NCBI RefSeq assembly: GCF_017526105.1
Contig: NZ_CP071839.1
Coordinates: 7,416,001-7,480,000 of the forward strand
DNA from: Streptomyces cyanogenus
GTDB taxonomy: Bacteria > Actinomycetota > Actinomycetes > Streptomycetales > Streptomycetaceae
DNA: 64,000 nt
Direction of reading: 5' to 3'
Below the pieces are notes generated by a model. The model did not search any database. It was not told the origin of the DNA and was given only the letters and a program-made list of their open reading frames with translations. The translations under genes were made by a program, and so were the position numbers. Of this stretch, positions 8,116-15,957 are shown one piece after another. Numbering within the stretch: the stretch's first letter is position 1; every line of letters begins with the position of its first letter.

Positions 8116-8996
8116 GCGCGCCCATGAAGGTCGGCGCCGTCATCATCACCATGGGAAACCGGCCCGAGGAGCTGCGGGCCCTGCTGGACTCCGTCGCCAA
8201 GCAGGACGGCGACCCGGTGGAGGTGGTCGTCGTCGGCAACGGCTCGCCCGTCCCGGACGTCCCCGAGGGCGTACGGACGGTGGAGCTGCCCGAGAACCTC
8301 GGCATCCCCGGCGGCCGCAACGTCGGCATAGAGGCCTTCGGGCCCGGCGGCCGCAACGTCGACATATTGCTCTTCCTCGACGACGACGGCCTGCTCGCCC
8401 GGCACGACACCGCCGAGCTGTGCCGGGAGGCCTTCGCGGCCGACCCGGAGCTCGGCATCATCAGCTTCCGCATCGCCGACCCCGACACCGGCGAGACGCA
8501 GCGCCGGCACGTACCGAGGCTGCGCGCCTCCGACCCGATGCGCTCCTCCCGGGTCACCACCTTCCTCGGCGGCGCCAACGCCGTCCGCACCCGCGTCTTC
8601 GCCGAGGTCGGCGGGCTCCCGGACGAGTTCTTCTACGCGCACGAGGAGACCGACCTGGCCTGGCGCGCCCTCGACGCCGGCTGGATGATCGACTACCGGT
8701 CCGACATGGTGCTGTACCACCCGACGACCGCGCCCTCGCGGCACGCGGTCTACCACCGCATGGTCGCCCGCAACCGCGTCTGGCTCGCCCGCCGCAACCT
8801 GCCCGCCCTCCTGGTCCCGGTCTACCTGGGGGTCTGGCTGCTGCTCACGCTGCTCCGCCGCCCCTCGGGGCCGGCCCTGAAGGCATGGTTCGGCGGCTTC
8901 CGGGAAGGCTGGACCACGCCCTGCGGCCCGCGCCGCCCGATGCGCTGGCGTACGGTGTGGCGACTCACCCGACTGGGCCGTCCCCCGGTCATCTGA
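8112..8996 (+). CDS. family 2 glycosyltransferase
   Basis: A 294-residue GT2 enzyme with the N-terminal strand KVGAVIITMGNRPEEL, an FLDDDG metal-binding DxD-type motif and a HEETDLAWRALDAGW acceptor-side ED motif, as in rhamnosyl- and N-glycosyltransferases of cell-wall polymers. There is a hydrophobic stretch near the C-terminus (VPVYLGVWLLLTLL), consistent with membrane association. GTG 8112 overlaps the preceding stop (GTGA); the internal ATG at 8124 is the alternative start. It probably adds a sugar to the lipid-linked product of the CDP-alcohol transferases before export; the sugar cannot be told from sequence. Confidence 0.85.
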   Translation: MSAPMKVGAVIITMGNRPEELRALLDSVAKQDGDPVEVVVVGNGSPVPDVPEGVRTVELPENLGIPGGRNVGIEAFGPGGRNVDILLFLDDDGLLARHDTAELCREAFAADPELGIISFRIADPDTGETQRRHVPRLRASDPMRSSRVTTFLGGANAVRTRVFAEVGGLPDEFFYAHEETDLAWRALDAGWMIDYRSDMVLYHPTTAPSRHAVYHRMVARNRVWLARRNLPALLVPVYLGVWLLLTLLRRPSGPALKAWFGGFREGWTTPCGPRRPMRWRTVWRLTRLGRPPVI

Positions 8997-9075
8997 CAAG
9001 CTCGTCCCTGTGCGCCGGCGCGCCCGTGCGCACGGCAGGACGAACGCGAACCCGAAGACGAAAGTTTCCACACCT

Positions 9076-10005
9076 GTGAGTGAGACCACGCACGACGGCA
9101 CGGTCACGGTGACCGCGGCCCCGTCGCCCGACGAGGGACTGACGGCGGCCGAGCTCGCCGAAAAGTACGGGCTCTCCGTGAGCGGCGCCCGGCCCTCGCT
9201 CGTGGAGTACGTCCGTCAGCTCTGGGGCCGCCGCCACTTCGTCCTCGCCTTCTCCCAGGCGAAGCTGACCGCGCAGTACAGCCAGGCCAAGCTCGGCCAG
9301 CTCTGGCAGGTGGCCACGCCGCTGCTGAACGCGGCCGTGTACTTCTTCATCTTCGGGCTGATCCTGCACGCGAGCCGCGGCATGTCCCGGGACGTGTACA
9401 TCCCGTTCCTGGTGACCGGCGTCTTCGTGTTCACCTTCACCCAGAGCTCGGTGATGTCCGGCGTCCGCGCGATCTCCGGCAACCTCGGCCTGGTGCGCGC
9501 CCTGCACTTCCCGCGCGCCGCGCTGCCCGTCTCCTTCTCGCTCCAGCAGCTCCAGCAGCTGCTGTTCTCGATGATCGTGCTGTTCGTCGTGGCGATCGGC
9601 TTCGGCAGCTACCCCAGCCCGTCCTGGCTGCTGATCGTGCCGGTGCTGGTGCTGCAGTTCCTGTTCAACACCGGCCTCGCGCTGATCGTGGCCCGCATGG
9701 GTGCCAAGACGCCGGACCTCGCGCAGCTGATGCCGTTCGTCCTGCGCACCTGGATGTACGCGTCCGGCGTGATGTTCTCCATCCCGGTCATGCTGCAGGA
9801 CAAGCCGCAGTGGATCGCGACGGTGCTGCAGTGGAACCCGGCGGCCATCTACATGGACCTGATGCGCTTCGCCCTGATCGACGGCTACGGTGCCGAGAAC
9901 CTGCCCGCCCACGTCTGGGCCGCGGCCGGCGGCTGGGCCGTGCTCTTCGCCGTGGGCGGGTTCGTGTACTTCTGGAAGGCGGAGGAGAGGTACGGCCGTG
10001 GCTGA
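9076..10005 (+). CDS. ABC-2 type transporter permease (TagG-like)
   Basis: Integral membrane subunit of a polysaccharide/teichoic-acid-type exporter: about six transmembrane segments after a roughly 60-residue cytosolic N-terminus, with the ABC-2 family start of the membrane domain around LWQVATPLLNAAVYFFIFG. It pairs with the ATPase that overlaps its end by 8 nt. The start is uncertain: GTG 9076 (309 residues, chosen) or GTG 9010 in the same frame. Neither has a strong ribosome site. It would flip or export the lipid-linked glycan made by the upstream enzymes. Confidence 0.85.
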   Translation: MSETTHDGTVTVTAAPSPDEGLTAAELAEKYGLSVSGARPSLVEYVRQLWGRRHFVLAFSQAKLTAQYSQAKLGQLWQVATPLLNAAVYFFIFGLILHASRGMSRDVYIPFLVTGVFVFTFTQSSVMSGVRAISGNLGLVRALHFPRAALPVSFSLQQLQQLLFSMIVLFVVAIGFGSYPSPSWLLIVPVLVLQFLFNTGLALIVARMGAKTPDLAQLMPFVLRTWMYASGVMFSIPVMLQDKPQWIATVLQWNPAAIYMDLMRFALIDGYGAENLPAHVWAAAGGWAVLFAVGGFVYFWKAEERYGRG

Positions 10006-10798
10006 GCAGAACGCCGGGCAGGACGCGCAGGAGCGTCGCCCCACCGTCATCGCGGACGACCTGCACATCGTCTACCGGGTCAACGGCGCCAAGACCGGCA
10101 AGGGCAGCGCGACGGCGGCCCTGAGCCGGATCCTCAGGCGGGGCTCGGACGACGCGGCGCGCGGGGTGCGCAAGGTGCACGCCGTGCGCGGTGTGTCCTT
10201 CGTCGCCTACCGCGGCGAGGCCATCGGTCTGATCGGCTCCAACGGCTCCGGCAAGTCCACGCTGCTGCGCGCCATCGCCGGCCTGCTGCCCGCGGAGAAG
10301 GGCAAGGTCTACACCGACGGCCAGCCCTCCCTGCTGGGTGTCAACGCGGCCCTGATGAACGACCTCACGGGCGAGCGGAACATCATCCTGGGCGGTCTCG
10401 CCATGGGCATGTCGCGCGAGCAGATCAAGGAGCGCTACCAGGACATCGTCGACTTCTCGGGGATCAACGAGAAGGGCGACTTCATCACCCTGCCGATGCG
10501 CACGTACTCCTCCGGCATGGCGGCGCGCCTGCGCTTCTCCATCGCCGCCGCCAAGGACCACGACGTCCTCATGATCGACGAGGCGCTGGCCACCGGCGAC
10601 CGCAAGTTCCAGAAGCGCTCCGAGGAGCGCATCCGGGAACTGCGCAAGGAGGCCGGAACGGTTTTCCTGGTCAGCCACAACAACAAGTCCATCCGCGACA
10701 CCTGCAACCGCGTGCTGTGGCTGGAACGCGGTGAACTGCGCATGGACGGACCCACCGACGAGGTCCTGAAGGAGTACGAGAAGTTCACGGGCAAGTGA
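9998..10798 (+). CDS. ABC transporter ATP-binding protein (TagH/polysaccharide exporter type)
   Basis: A 266-residue ABC ATPase. Walker A is GLIGSNGSGKST, the signature region is SSGMAARLRFSIA (the degenerate form seen in TagH/Wzt-type exporters) and Walker B is VLMIDEALATGD. The GTG at 9998 is preceded by a strong GGAGGAGAGG and overlaps the permease stop by 8 nt. It powers export of the operon's product. It lacks a C-terminal carbohydrate-binding domain of the Wzt type. It is the last gene before the terminator. Confidence 0.9.
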   Translation: MAEQNAGQDAQERRPTVIADDLHIVYRVNGAKTGKGSATAALSRILRRGSDDAARGVRKVHAVRGVSFVAYRGEAIGLIGSNGSGKSTLLRAIAGLLPAEKGKVYTDGQPSLLGVNAALMNDLTGERNIILGGLAMGMSREQIKERYQDIVDFSGINEKGDFITLPMRTYSSGMAARLRFSIAAAKDHDVLMIDEALATGDRKFQKRSEERIRELRKEAGTVFLVSHNNKSIRDTCNRVLWLERGELRMDGPTDEVLKEYEKFTGK

Positions 10799-10809
10799 CG
10801 CGTTTCGGC

Positions 10810-10844
10810 CAGGGCCCCGCCGGGACTTCTCCGGCGGGGCCCTG
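10810..10844 (+). terminator. strong GC hairpin ending the CDP-alcohol/ABC operon
   Basis: A perfect 14-bp stem, with arms CAGGGCCCCGCCGG and CCGGCGGGGCCCTG around a 7-nt loop, 11 nt after the ABC ATPase stop. It marks the operon end and isolates it from the hopanoid operon. Confidence 0.85.
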
Positions 10845-10942
10845 CGTCTGCAAAGGAAGCGTCAACTCGGCCTGGCGTAAGGAATCTTGGAGCCAATCGG
10901 TGTGTTGTTGTGATGTGCAGGACACCCCGACGGTCCGTGCCG

Positions 10943-11000
10943 CGTTGTACAACGTAAGCTGTACCGGTGCCGGAAACCGGCAAGTGGGGCGATAATGCGC
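10943..11000 (+). promoter_or_regulatory. probable regulatory region of the hopanoid operon
   Basis: The 10845-11096 gap upstream of the hpn genes has lower GC than its surroundings. It holds a perfect 12-bp palindrome CGTTGTACAACG (10943-10954), a nearby CTGTACCGG echo, and a GATAAT hexamer at 10991-10996 that could be a -10 box; no convincing -35 is visible. The palindrome would suit a repressor dimer. No gene is supported in the gap. Confidence 0.35.
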
Positions 11001-11096
11001 GACACCCTGCGGCGGGACGACCCCGCGCGGTGCGGGGCGGCGTGTCCGAAATAGTGTGTATTGGGTCGGCAGTGTAGAACGGGAGATGTGACGGCA

Positions 11097-11162
11097 ATGG
11101 CTACGGAAACTCCCCTGCTCAGCGCAGCATGTGCCGTCCCAGCCCCGGGCAGCGCCCGATGA
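11097..11162 (+). CDS. 21-codon leader ORF coupled to hpnC
   Basis: A short reading frame with an ATG 11 nt after GGGAG (11081-11085), encoding a peptide that begins MATETPLLSAACAV and ends PGSAR. Its TGA overlaps the hpnC ATG in an ATGA at 11159-11162. hpnC itself has only a weak ribosome site, so translation of this leader would explain how hpnC is initiated. No regulatory codon run (for example Trp or His repeats) is present. Whether the peptide is stable is unknown. Confidence 0.45.
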   Translation: MATETPLLSAACAVPAPGSAR

Positions 11163-12055
11163 CGGCCACCGGCACGGCGCCAGACCTGGAACGCGCCACT
11201 CTGGACAAGGCCGCGGGCGAGAACTTCCCCGTGGCTCCCTTCTTCCTGCCCAGGGCCTGGCGCGAGGACCTCATGGCCGTCTACGGCTTCGCCCGCCTCG
11301 TGGACGACATCGGCGACGGCGACCTCGCCCCCGGCGGCGCCGACGCCCGGCTGCTCGGCCTGTCGCCCGCCGCTGCCGCGGACCGGCCGGCCCTCCTCGA
11401 CGCCTTCGAGACCGACCTGCGCCGCGTCTTCGGCGGCACCCCGCGCCACCCGCTGCTGCGCCGCCTGCAGCACACCGTCCGCCGCCGCGCCCTCACCCCC
11501 GAGCCGTTCCTCGGGCTGGTCGCCGCCAACCGCCAGGACCAGCTCGTCACCCGCTACGAGACCTACGACGACCTCCTCGCCTACTGCGAACTGTCCGCCA
11601 ACCCCGTCGGCCGCCTCGTCCTCGCCGTCACCGGCACCTCGACCCCCGAGCGGATCCGGCTGTCCGACGCGATCTGCACGGCGCTGCAGATCGTGGAGCA
11701 CCTCCAGGACGTCGCCGAGGACCTCGGCCGCGACCGGATCTACCTCCCCGCCGAGGACATGAAGCGCTTCCACGTCCAGGAAGCGGACCTCGCCGCGAAA
11801 ACCGCGAGCGCATCGGTGCGCGCCCTGGTTGCATACGAGGCGCAACGTGCCCGCGATCTGCTGGATGAAGGCGCCCCCCTGGTGGGTAGCGTCCACGGAA
11901 GGCTGAAGCTGCTGCTCGCGGGGTTCGTGGCGGGGGGAAGGGCGGCGATCCGGGCGATCGCCGCCGCCGAATACGACGTACTTCCCGGCCCGCCCAGACC
12001 CGGCAAGGTCCGGTTGCTGCGCGAGGCGGGCGCGATCCTGCGAGGAGAGGGGTGA
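11159..12055 (+). CDS. hpnC: hydroxysqualene synthase HpnC
   Basis: A 298-residue all-alpha prenyl-condensing enzyme of the squalene/phytoene synthase family. With HpnD and HpnE it forms the three-step bacterial squalene route: HpnD makes presqualene diphosphate, HpnC converts it to hydroxysqualene, and HpnE reduces that to squalene. The first aspartate-rich motif is RLVDDIGDGD (about residues 46-55) and the second is HLQDVAEDLGRDR. An in-frame ATG at 11129 is possible, but the ATGA coupling to the leader ORF favours 11159. It overlaps hpnD by 4 nt (GTGA). Confidence 0.9.
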   Translation: MTATGTAPDLERATLDKAAGENFPVAPFFLPRAWREDLMAVYGFARLVDDIGDGDLAPGGADARLLGLSPAAAADRPALLDAFETDLRRVFGGTPRHPLLRRLQHTVRRRALTPEPFLGLVAANRQDQLVTRYETYDDLLAYCELSANPVGRLVLAVTGTSTPERIRLSDAICTALQIVEHLQDVAEDLGRDRIYLPAEDMKRFHVQEADLAAKTASASVRALVAYEAQRARDLLDEGAPLVGSVHGRLKLLLAGFVAGGRAAIRAIAAAEYDVLPGPPRPGKVRLLREAGAILRGEG

Positions 12056-13014
12056 TCCGGACCGTGGAGTCTCCGCCGCACGTGTCCGCGCCGGTACTCG
12101 CCGCCTACAGCTACTGCGAGGCCGTGACCGGGCAGCAGGCCCGCAACTTCGCGTACGGCATCCGGCTGCTGCCGACGGCCAAGCGCCGCGCCATGTCGGC
12201 GCTGTACGCGTTCTCCCGGCGCGTGGACGACATCGGCGACGGCGACCTGGCCGGCGAGGTGAAGCTGGCGCGCCTGGAGGACACCCGGGCGCTGCTCGCC
12301 CGGATCCGCGAGGGCGAGGTGGAGGAGGACGACACCGACCCGGTGGCCGTCGCCCTCAGCCACGCCGCGGACGCCTTCCCGATCCCGCTCGGCGGCCTCG
12401 ACGAGCTGATCGACGGCGTCCAGATGGACGTGCGCGGGGAGACCTACGAGACCTGGGACGACCTGAAGGTGTACTGCCGGTGTGTCGCCGGTGCCATCGG
12501 ACGCCTCTCGCTCGGCGTCTTCGGCACCGAACCGGGCGCCCGCGGCGCCGAGCGCGCGGCCGAGTACGCCGACACCCTGGGCCTCGCCCTGCAGCTCACC
12601 AACATCCTGCGCGACGTCCGCGAGGACGCGGCGGGCGGCCGTACCTACCTGCCCGCCGACGACCTCGCCAAGTTCGGCTGCTCGGCCGGGTTCGACGGGC
12701 CGACCCCGCCGGAGGGCTCCGACTTCGCCGGCCTCGTCCACTTCGAAGTGCGCCGCGCCCGCGCCCTGTTCGCCGAGGGCTACCGGCTGCTGCCCATGCT
12801 CGACCGGCGCAGCGGCGCCTGCGTGGCCGCGATGGCCGGCATCTACCGCCGGCTGCTGGACCGCATCGAGCGCGACCCCGAGGCCGTGCTCCGCGGCCGG
12901 GTCTCGCTGCCCGGCCACGAGAAGGCCTACGTCGCCGTGCGCGGCCTGTCCGGGCTCGACACCCGGCACGTGACCCGCCACGTCTCCCGGCGTTCCGTCC
13001 GGAGGCGCGCCTGA
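12052..13014 (+). CDS. hpnD: presqualene diphosphate synthase HpnD
   Basis: A 320-residue paralogue of HpnC that condenses two farnesyl diphosphates to presqualene diphosphate. Aspartate-rich motifs RRVDDIGDGDLAGE and NILRDVREDAAGG are both intact, and the latter is followed by RTYLPADDL, typical of HpnD. A GTG start at 12052 sits directly behind GAGGAGAGG and overlaps the hpnC stop; GTG 12064 is a possible alternative with better spacing. The stop shares a base with the ATG of the 89-codon ORF (TGATG). Confidence 0.92.
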   Translation: MIRTVESPPHVSAPVLAAYSYCEAVTGQQARNFAYGIRLLPTAKRRAMSALYAFSRRVDDIGDGDLAGEVKLARLEDTRALLARIREGEVEEDDTDPVAVALSHAADAFPIPLGGLDELIDGVQMDVRGETYETWDDLKVYCRCVAGAIGRLSLGVFGTEPGARGAERAAEYADTLGLALQLTNILRDVREDAAGGRTYLPADDLAKFGCSAGFDGPTPPEGSDFAGLVHFEVRRARALFAEGYRLLPMLDRRSGACVAAMAGIYRRLLDRIERDPEAVLRGRVSLPGHEKAYVAVRGLSGLDTRHVTRHVSRRSVRRRA

Positions 13015-13283
13015 TGCAGCGCACCGCACCAGAGCCGGCCGGACCGGACGGCATGCGACAGGCAACCCTCCCCTGCGGCGTGGCGTCCCTGACTGCGACG
13101 GCGGAGCGTGCACCCTTCACTCTCTACGCCGAGCAGGTCCGGAGCGCCCCGAAGGGGCGCGGGGCGGTATCCGGCATGCGGCTCCCGCCGCGTGGGGACG
13201 ACCAGCCACGACGGGCCGGCAGACGACCGACGGCCCATCACGGTGCCGCCCGCGCAGCGCTCGCACGGAAGGACGCACGATGA
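13014..13283 (+). CDS. 89-residue coupled ORF with DUF6380-like motif
   Basis: This reading frame fills the gap between hpnD and hpnE exactly. Its ATG overlaps the hpnD stop (TGATG) and its TGA overlaps the hpnE ATG (ATGA). Residues about 14-34 (RQATLPCGVASLTATAERAP) match, from memory, the core of short Streptomyces proteins called DUF6380; the rest is basic and Pro/Arg-rich without a membrane segment. The exact coupling on both sides suggests that it is translated. The function is unknown, and it may serve mainly as a translational bridge. Confidence 0.5.
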   Translation: MQRTAPEPAGPDGMRQATLPCGVASLTATAERAPFTLYAEQVRSAPKGRGAVSGMRLPPRGDDQPRRAGRRPTAHHGAARAALARKDAR

Positions 13284-14707
13284 GCGACGGGTCATCCCCC
13301 GCACCGGCGCGGGCCGGCACCCCGCGCACGGCAGGCCGCAGCGCGGTCGTGGTCGGCGGCGGCCTCGCCGGGATCACCGCGGCGCTCGCCCTCGCCGACG
13401 CAGGCGTCCGGGTCACCCTGCTCGAAGGCAGGCCCAGGCTGGGCGGCCTCGCCTTCTCCTTCCAGCGCGGCGAACTGACCGTCGACAACGGCCAGCACGT
13501 GTACCTGCGCTGCTGCACCGCATACCGCTGGTTCCTCGACCGGATCGAGGGTGCGGCGCTGGCACCGCTGCAGGACCACCTGGACGTGCCCGTCGTCGAC
13601 GTCGCCAAGCCCGAGGGGCGGCGGCTCGGCAGGCTGCGGCGCGACCCGCTGCCCGTGCCCCTCCACCTGGGGCGCAGCCTGGCCGCCTATCCGCACCTCT
13701 CGCTCGCCGAGCGCGCGGCCGTCGGGCGTGCCGCGCTCGCGCTGAAGGGGCTCGACCTCGCCGATCCGGCCCTGGACACCCAGGACTTCGGCAGCTGGCT
13801 GGCCGCGCACGGCCAGTCGGCACGCGCCGTCGAGGCCCTGTGGGACCTGGTCGGCGTCGCCACCCTCAACGCGGTCGCGGGCGACGCCTCGCTGGGGCTC
13901 GCCGCGATGGTGTTCAAGACCGGTCTGCTGTCCGACCCGGGAGCGGCCGACATCGGCTGGGCCCGCGTCCCGCTGGGCGAACTGCACGACCGGCTGGCCC
14001 GCAAGGCGCTCGACTCCGCGGGCGTGCGTACCGAGGTCCGTACACGCGTCACCTCCGTCTCCTTCAACGAGAACGGGACGTGGAGCGTTCAGGTTCCCGG
14101 CGAGAACCTCGACACCGACGCGGTCGTCCTCGCCGTGCCCCAGCGCGAGGCCCACGACCTGCTGCCGCCCGGCGCCCTGGACGCGCCCGAGCGGCTGCTG
14201 GAGATCGGCACCGCGCCGATCCTGAACATCCATGTGCTCTACGACCGCAAGGTGCTCGCACGGCCCTTCTTCGCCGCCCTCGGCACCCCCGTCCAGTGGG
14301 TCTTCGACCGCACGGACGCCTCCGGGCTCGGCTCGGGACAGTACCTGGCGCTGTCCCAGTCGGCCGCGCAGGACGAGATCGACACACCGGTCGCCGAGCT
14401 GCGCGAGCGCTACCTGCCCGAGCTGGAACGGCTCATCCCGGGTACGCGCGCTGCCGCCGTACTGGATTTCTTCGTGACCCGGGAGCGCACGGCCACGTTC
14501 GCCCCCGCCCCCGGCGTCGGGCGGCTGCGGCCCGGCGCCCGCACCAAGGCCCCCGGCCTGTACCTGGCCGGAGCGTGGACCGCCACCGGGTGGCCCGCGA
14601 CCATGGAGAGTGCGGTCCGCAGCGGAGTGAGCGCGGCCGACGCCGCCCTCAGCGCCCTGGGCCGGCCCCGCCCCCGTCACCTCTTCGAGTTCGAGGAGGC
14701 GGCCTGA
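13280..14707 (+). CDS. hpnE: hydroxysqualene dehydroxylase HpnE (FAD-dependent)
   Basis: A 475-residue flavoprotein of the amine oxidase/phytoene-desaturase fold. The dinucleotide-binding loop VVGGGLAGITAALAL lies near residues 24-38, followed by LLEGRPRLGGLAFS; the C-terminal FAD motif is GLYLAGAWTATGWPATMESAVRSG. In the hopanoid pathway it reductively removes the hydroxyl of hydroxysqualene to give squalene. The ATG has GGAAGGA nearby and lies in an ATGA overlap with the 89-codon ORF. The stop shares a base with the next ATG. Confidence 0.92.
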   Translation: MSDGSSPAPARAGTPRTAGRSAVVVGGGLAGITAALALADAGVRVTLLEGRPRLGGLAFSFQRGELTVDNGQHVYLRCCTAYRWFLDRIEGAALAPLQDHLDVPVVDVAKPEGRRLGRLRRDPLPVPLHLGRSLAAYPHLSLAERAAVGRAALALKGLDLADPALDTQDFGSWLAAHGQSARAVEALWDLVGVATLNAVAGDASLGLAAMVFKTGLLSDPGAADIGWARVPLGELHDRLARKALDSAGVRTEVRTRVTSVSFNENGTWSVQVPGENLDTDAVVLAVPQREAHDLLPPGALDAPERLLEIGTAPILNIHVLYDRKVLARPFFAALGTPVQWVFDRTDASGLGSGQYLALSQSAAQDEIDTPVAELRERYLPELERLIPGTRAAAVLDFFVTRERTATFAPAPGVGRLRPGARTKAPGLYLAGAWTATGWPATMESAVRSGVSAADAALSALGRPRPRHLFEFEEAA

Positions 14708-15840
14708 TGTCCGATCAGCAGGCGGCACGCCCCCGCACCCCCGGCACCGCAACAAGAGGAGAGACTGTGCCCACTGTGCCCCCGGCCTCGACGCCCGCTC
14801 CACGGGCCGCGGTGGACGTCACCGCGCTGCTGGAGCGCGGCCGGACCCTGGCCACACCGGTGCTGCGCGCGGCCGTCGACCGCCTGGCGCCCCCCATGGA
14901 CACCGTCGCCGCCTACCACTTCGGCTGGATCGACGCCGCCGGCAACCCCGCCGACGGCGACGGCGGCAAGGCCGTCCGCCCCGCGCTCGCCGTGCTCTCC
15001 GCCGAGGTCACCGGCGCCGCACCCGAGGTGGGCGTCCCCGGCGCGGTCGCCGTCGAACTCGTGCACAACTTCTCGCTGCTGCACGACGACCTGATGGACG
15101 GCGACGAGCAGCGCCGGCACCGCGACACCGTCTGGAAGGTGCACGGCCCCGCCCAGGCCATCCTGGTCGGCGACGCCCTGTTCGCCCTCGCGGGCGAGGT
15201 CCTGCTGGAGCTCGGCACCGTCGAGGCCGGCCGCGCCACCCGCCGCCTGACCACCGCCACCCGCGCCCTGATCGACGGTCAGGCCCAGGACATCTCCTAC
15301 GAGCACCGCGACCGGGTCAGCGTCGAGGAGTGCCTGGAGATGGAGGGCAACAAGACCGGCGCCCTGCTCGCCTGCGCCTCCTCCATCGGCGCGGTCCTCG
15401 GCGGCGCGGACGACGCCACCGCCGACGCGCTGGAACGGTACGGCTACCACCTCGGCCTCGCCTTCCAGGCCGTGGACGACCTGCTCGGCATCTGGGGCGA
15501 CCCGGAGGCCACCGGCAAGCAGACCTGGAGCGACCTGCGCCAGCGCAAGAAGTCCCTGCCGGTGGTGGCGGCGCTCGCGGCCGGCGGCCCCGCCTCCGAG
15601 CAGCTCGGCGAGATCCTCGCCGCCGACGCCAAGAGCAGCGACTTCCAGAACTTCTCCGAGGAGGAGTTCGCGGCCCGCGCCGCGCTCATCGAGGAGGCCG
15701 GCGGCCGCGAGTGGACGGCCGGGGAAGCGCGCCGTCAGCACACCGTCGCCATCGAAGCCCTCGACGCCGTCGACATGCCCGACCGGGTGCGGGACTCCTT
15801 CACGGCGCTCGCCGACTTCGTCGTCGTACGAAAGCGATGA
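14707..15840 (+). CDS. polyprenyl diphosphate synthase (FPP/GGPP synthase family)
   Basis: A 377-residue trans-prenyltransferase, presumably supplying farnesyl diphosphate to HpnC/HpnD. The first Asp-rich motif is LLHDDLMDGDEQRRH and the second is VDDLLGIWGD; the SARM is DDLLG rather than a canonical DDxxD, as in many Streptomyces family members. Two starts are credible: ATG 14707, coupled by TGATG and with GAGGAGG 8 nt upstream (chosen), and GTG 14767 with AGAGGAGAG directly before it. The roughly 118-nt gap to shc holds two small dyads. Confidence 0.9.
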   Translation: MSDQQAARPRTPGTATRGETVPTVPPASTPAPRAAVDVTALLERGRTLATPVLRAAVDRLAPPMDTVAAYHFGWIDAAGNPADGDGGKAVRPALAVLSAEVTGAAPEVGVPGAVAVELVHNFSLLHDDLMDGDEQRRHRDTVWKVHGPAQAILVGDALFALAGEVLLELGTVEAGRATRRLTTATRALIDGQAQDISYEHRDRVSVEECLEMEGNKTGALLACASSIGAVLGGADDATADALERYGYHLGLAFQAVDDLLGIWGDPEATGKQTWSDLRQRKKSLPVVAALAAGGPASEQLGEILAADAKSSDFQNFSEEEFAARAALIEEAGGREWTAGEARRQHTVAIEALDAVDMPDRVRDSFTALADFVVVRKR

Positions 15841-15957
15841 TCACGATTGGCTTGATAAGCCTCGCGTAGTCGCCGGCCGGTGCCCGAAGGGTTCAGGACA
15901 CCGGCCGACGGCGGACCCACAGCAGCACGACTCGCACGACTGCACGAAGGGGAAGCC

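Noticed and set aside
15849..15907. Two dyads between the polyprenyl synthase gene and shc as terminator/attenuator
   Set aside because: Stems are short (5 and 9 bp, the second with a 16-nt loop), and hpn genes downstream must be transcribed; a minor attenuator cannot be ruled out.
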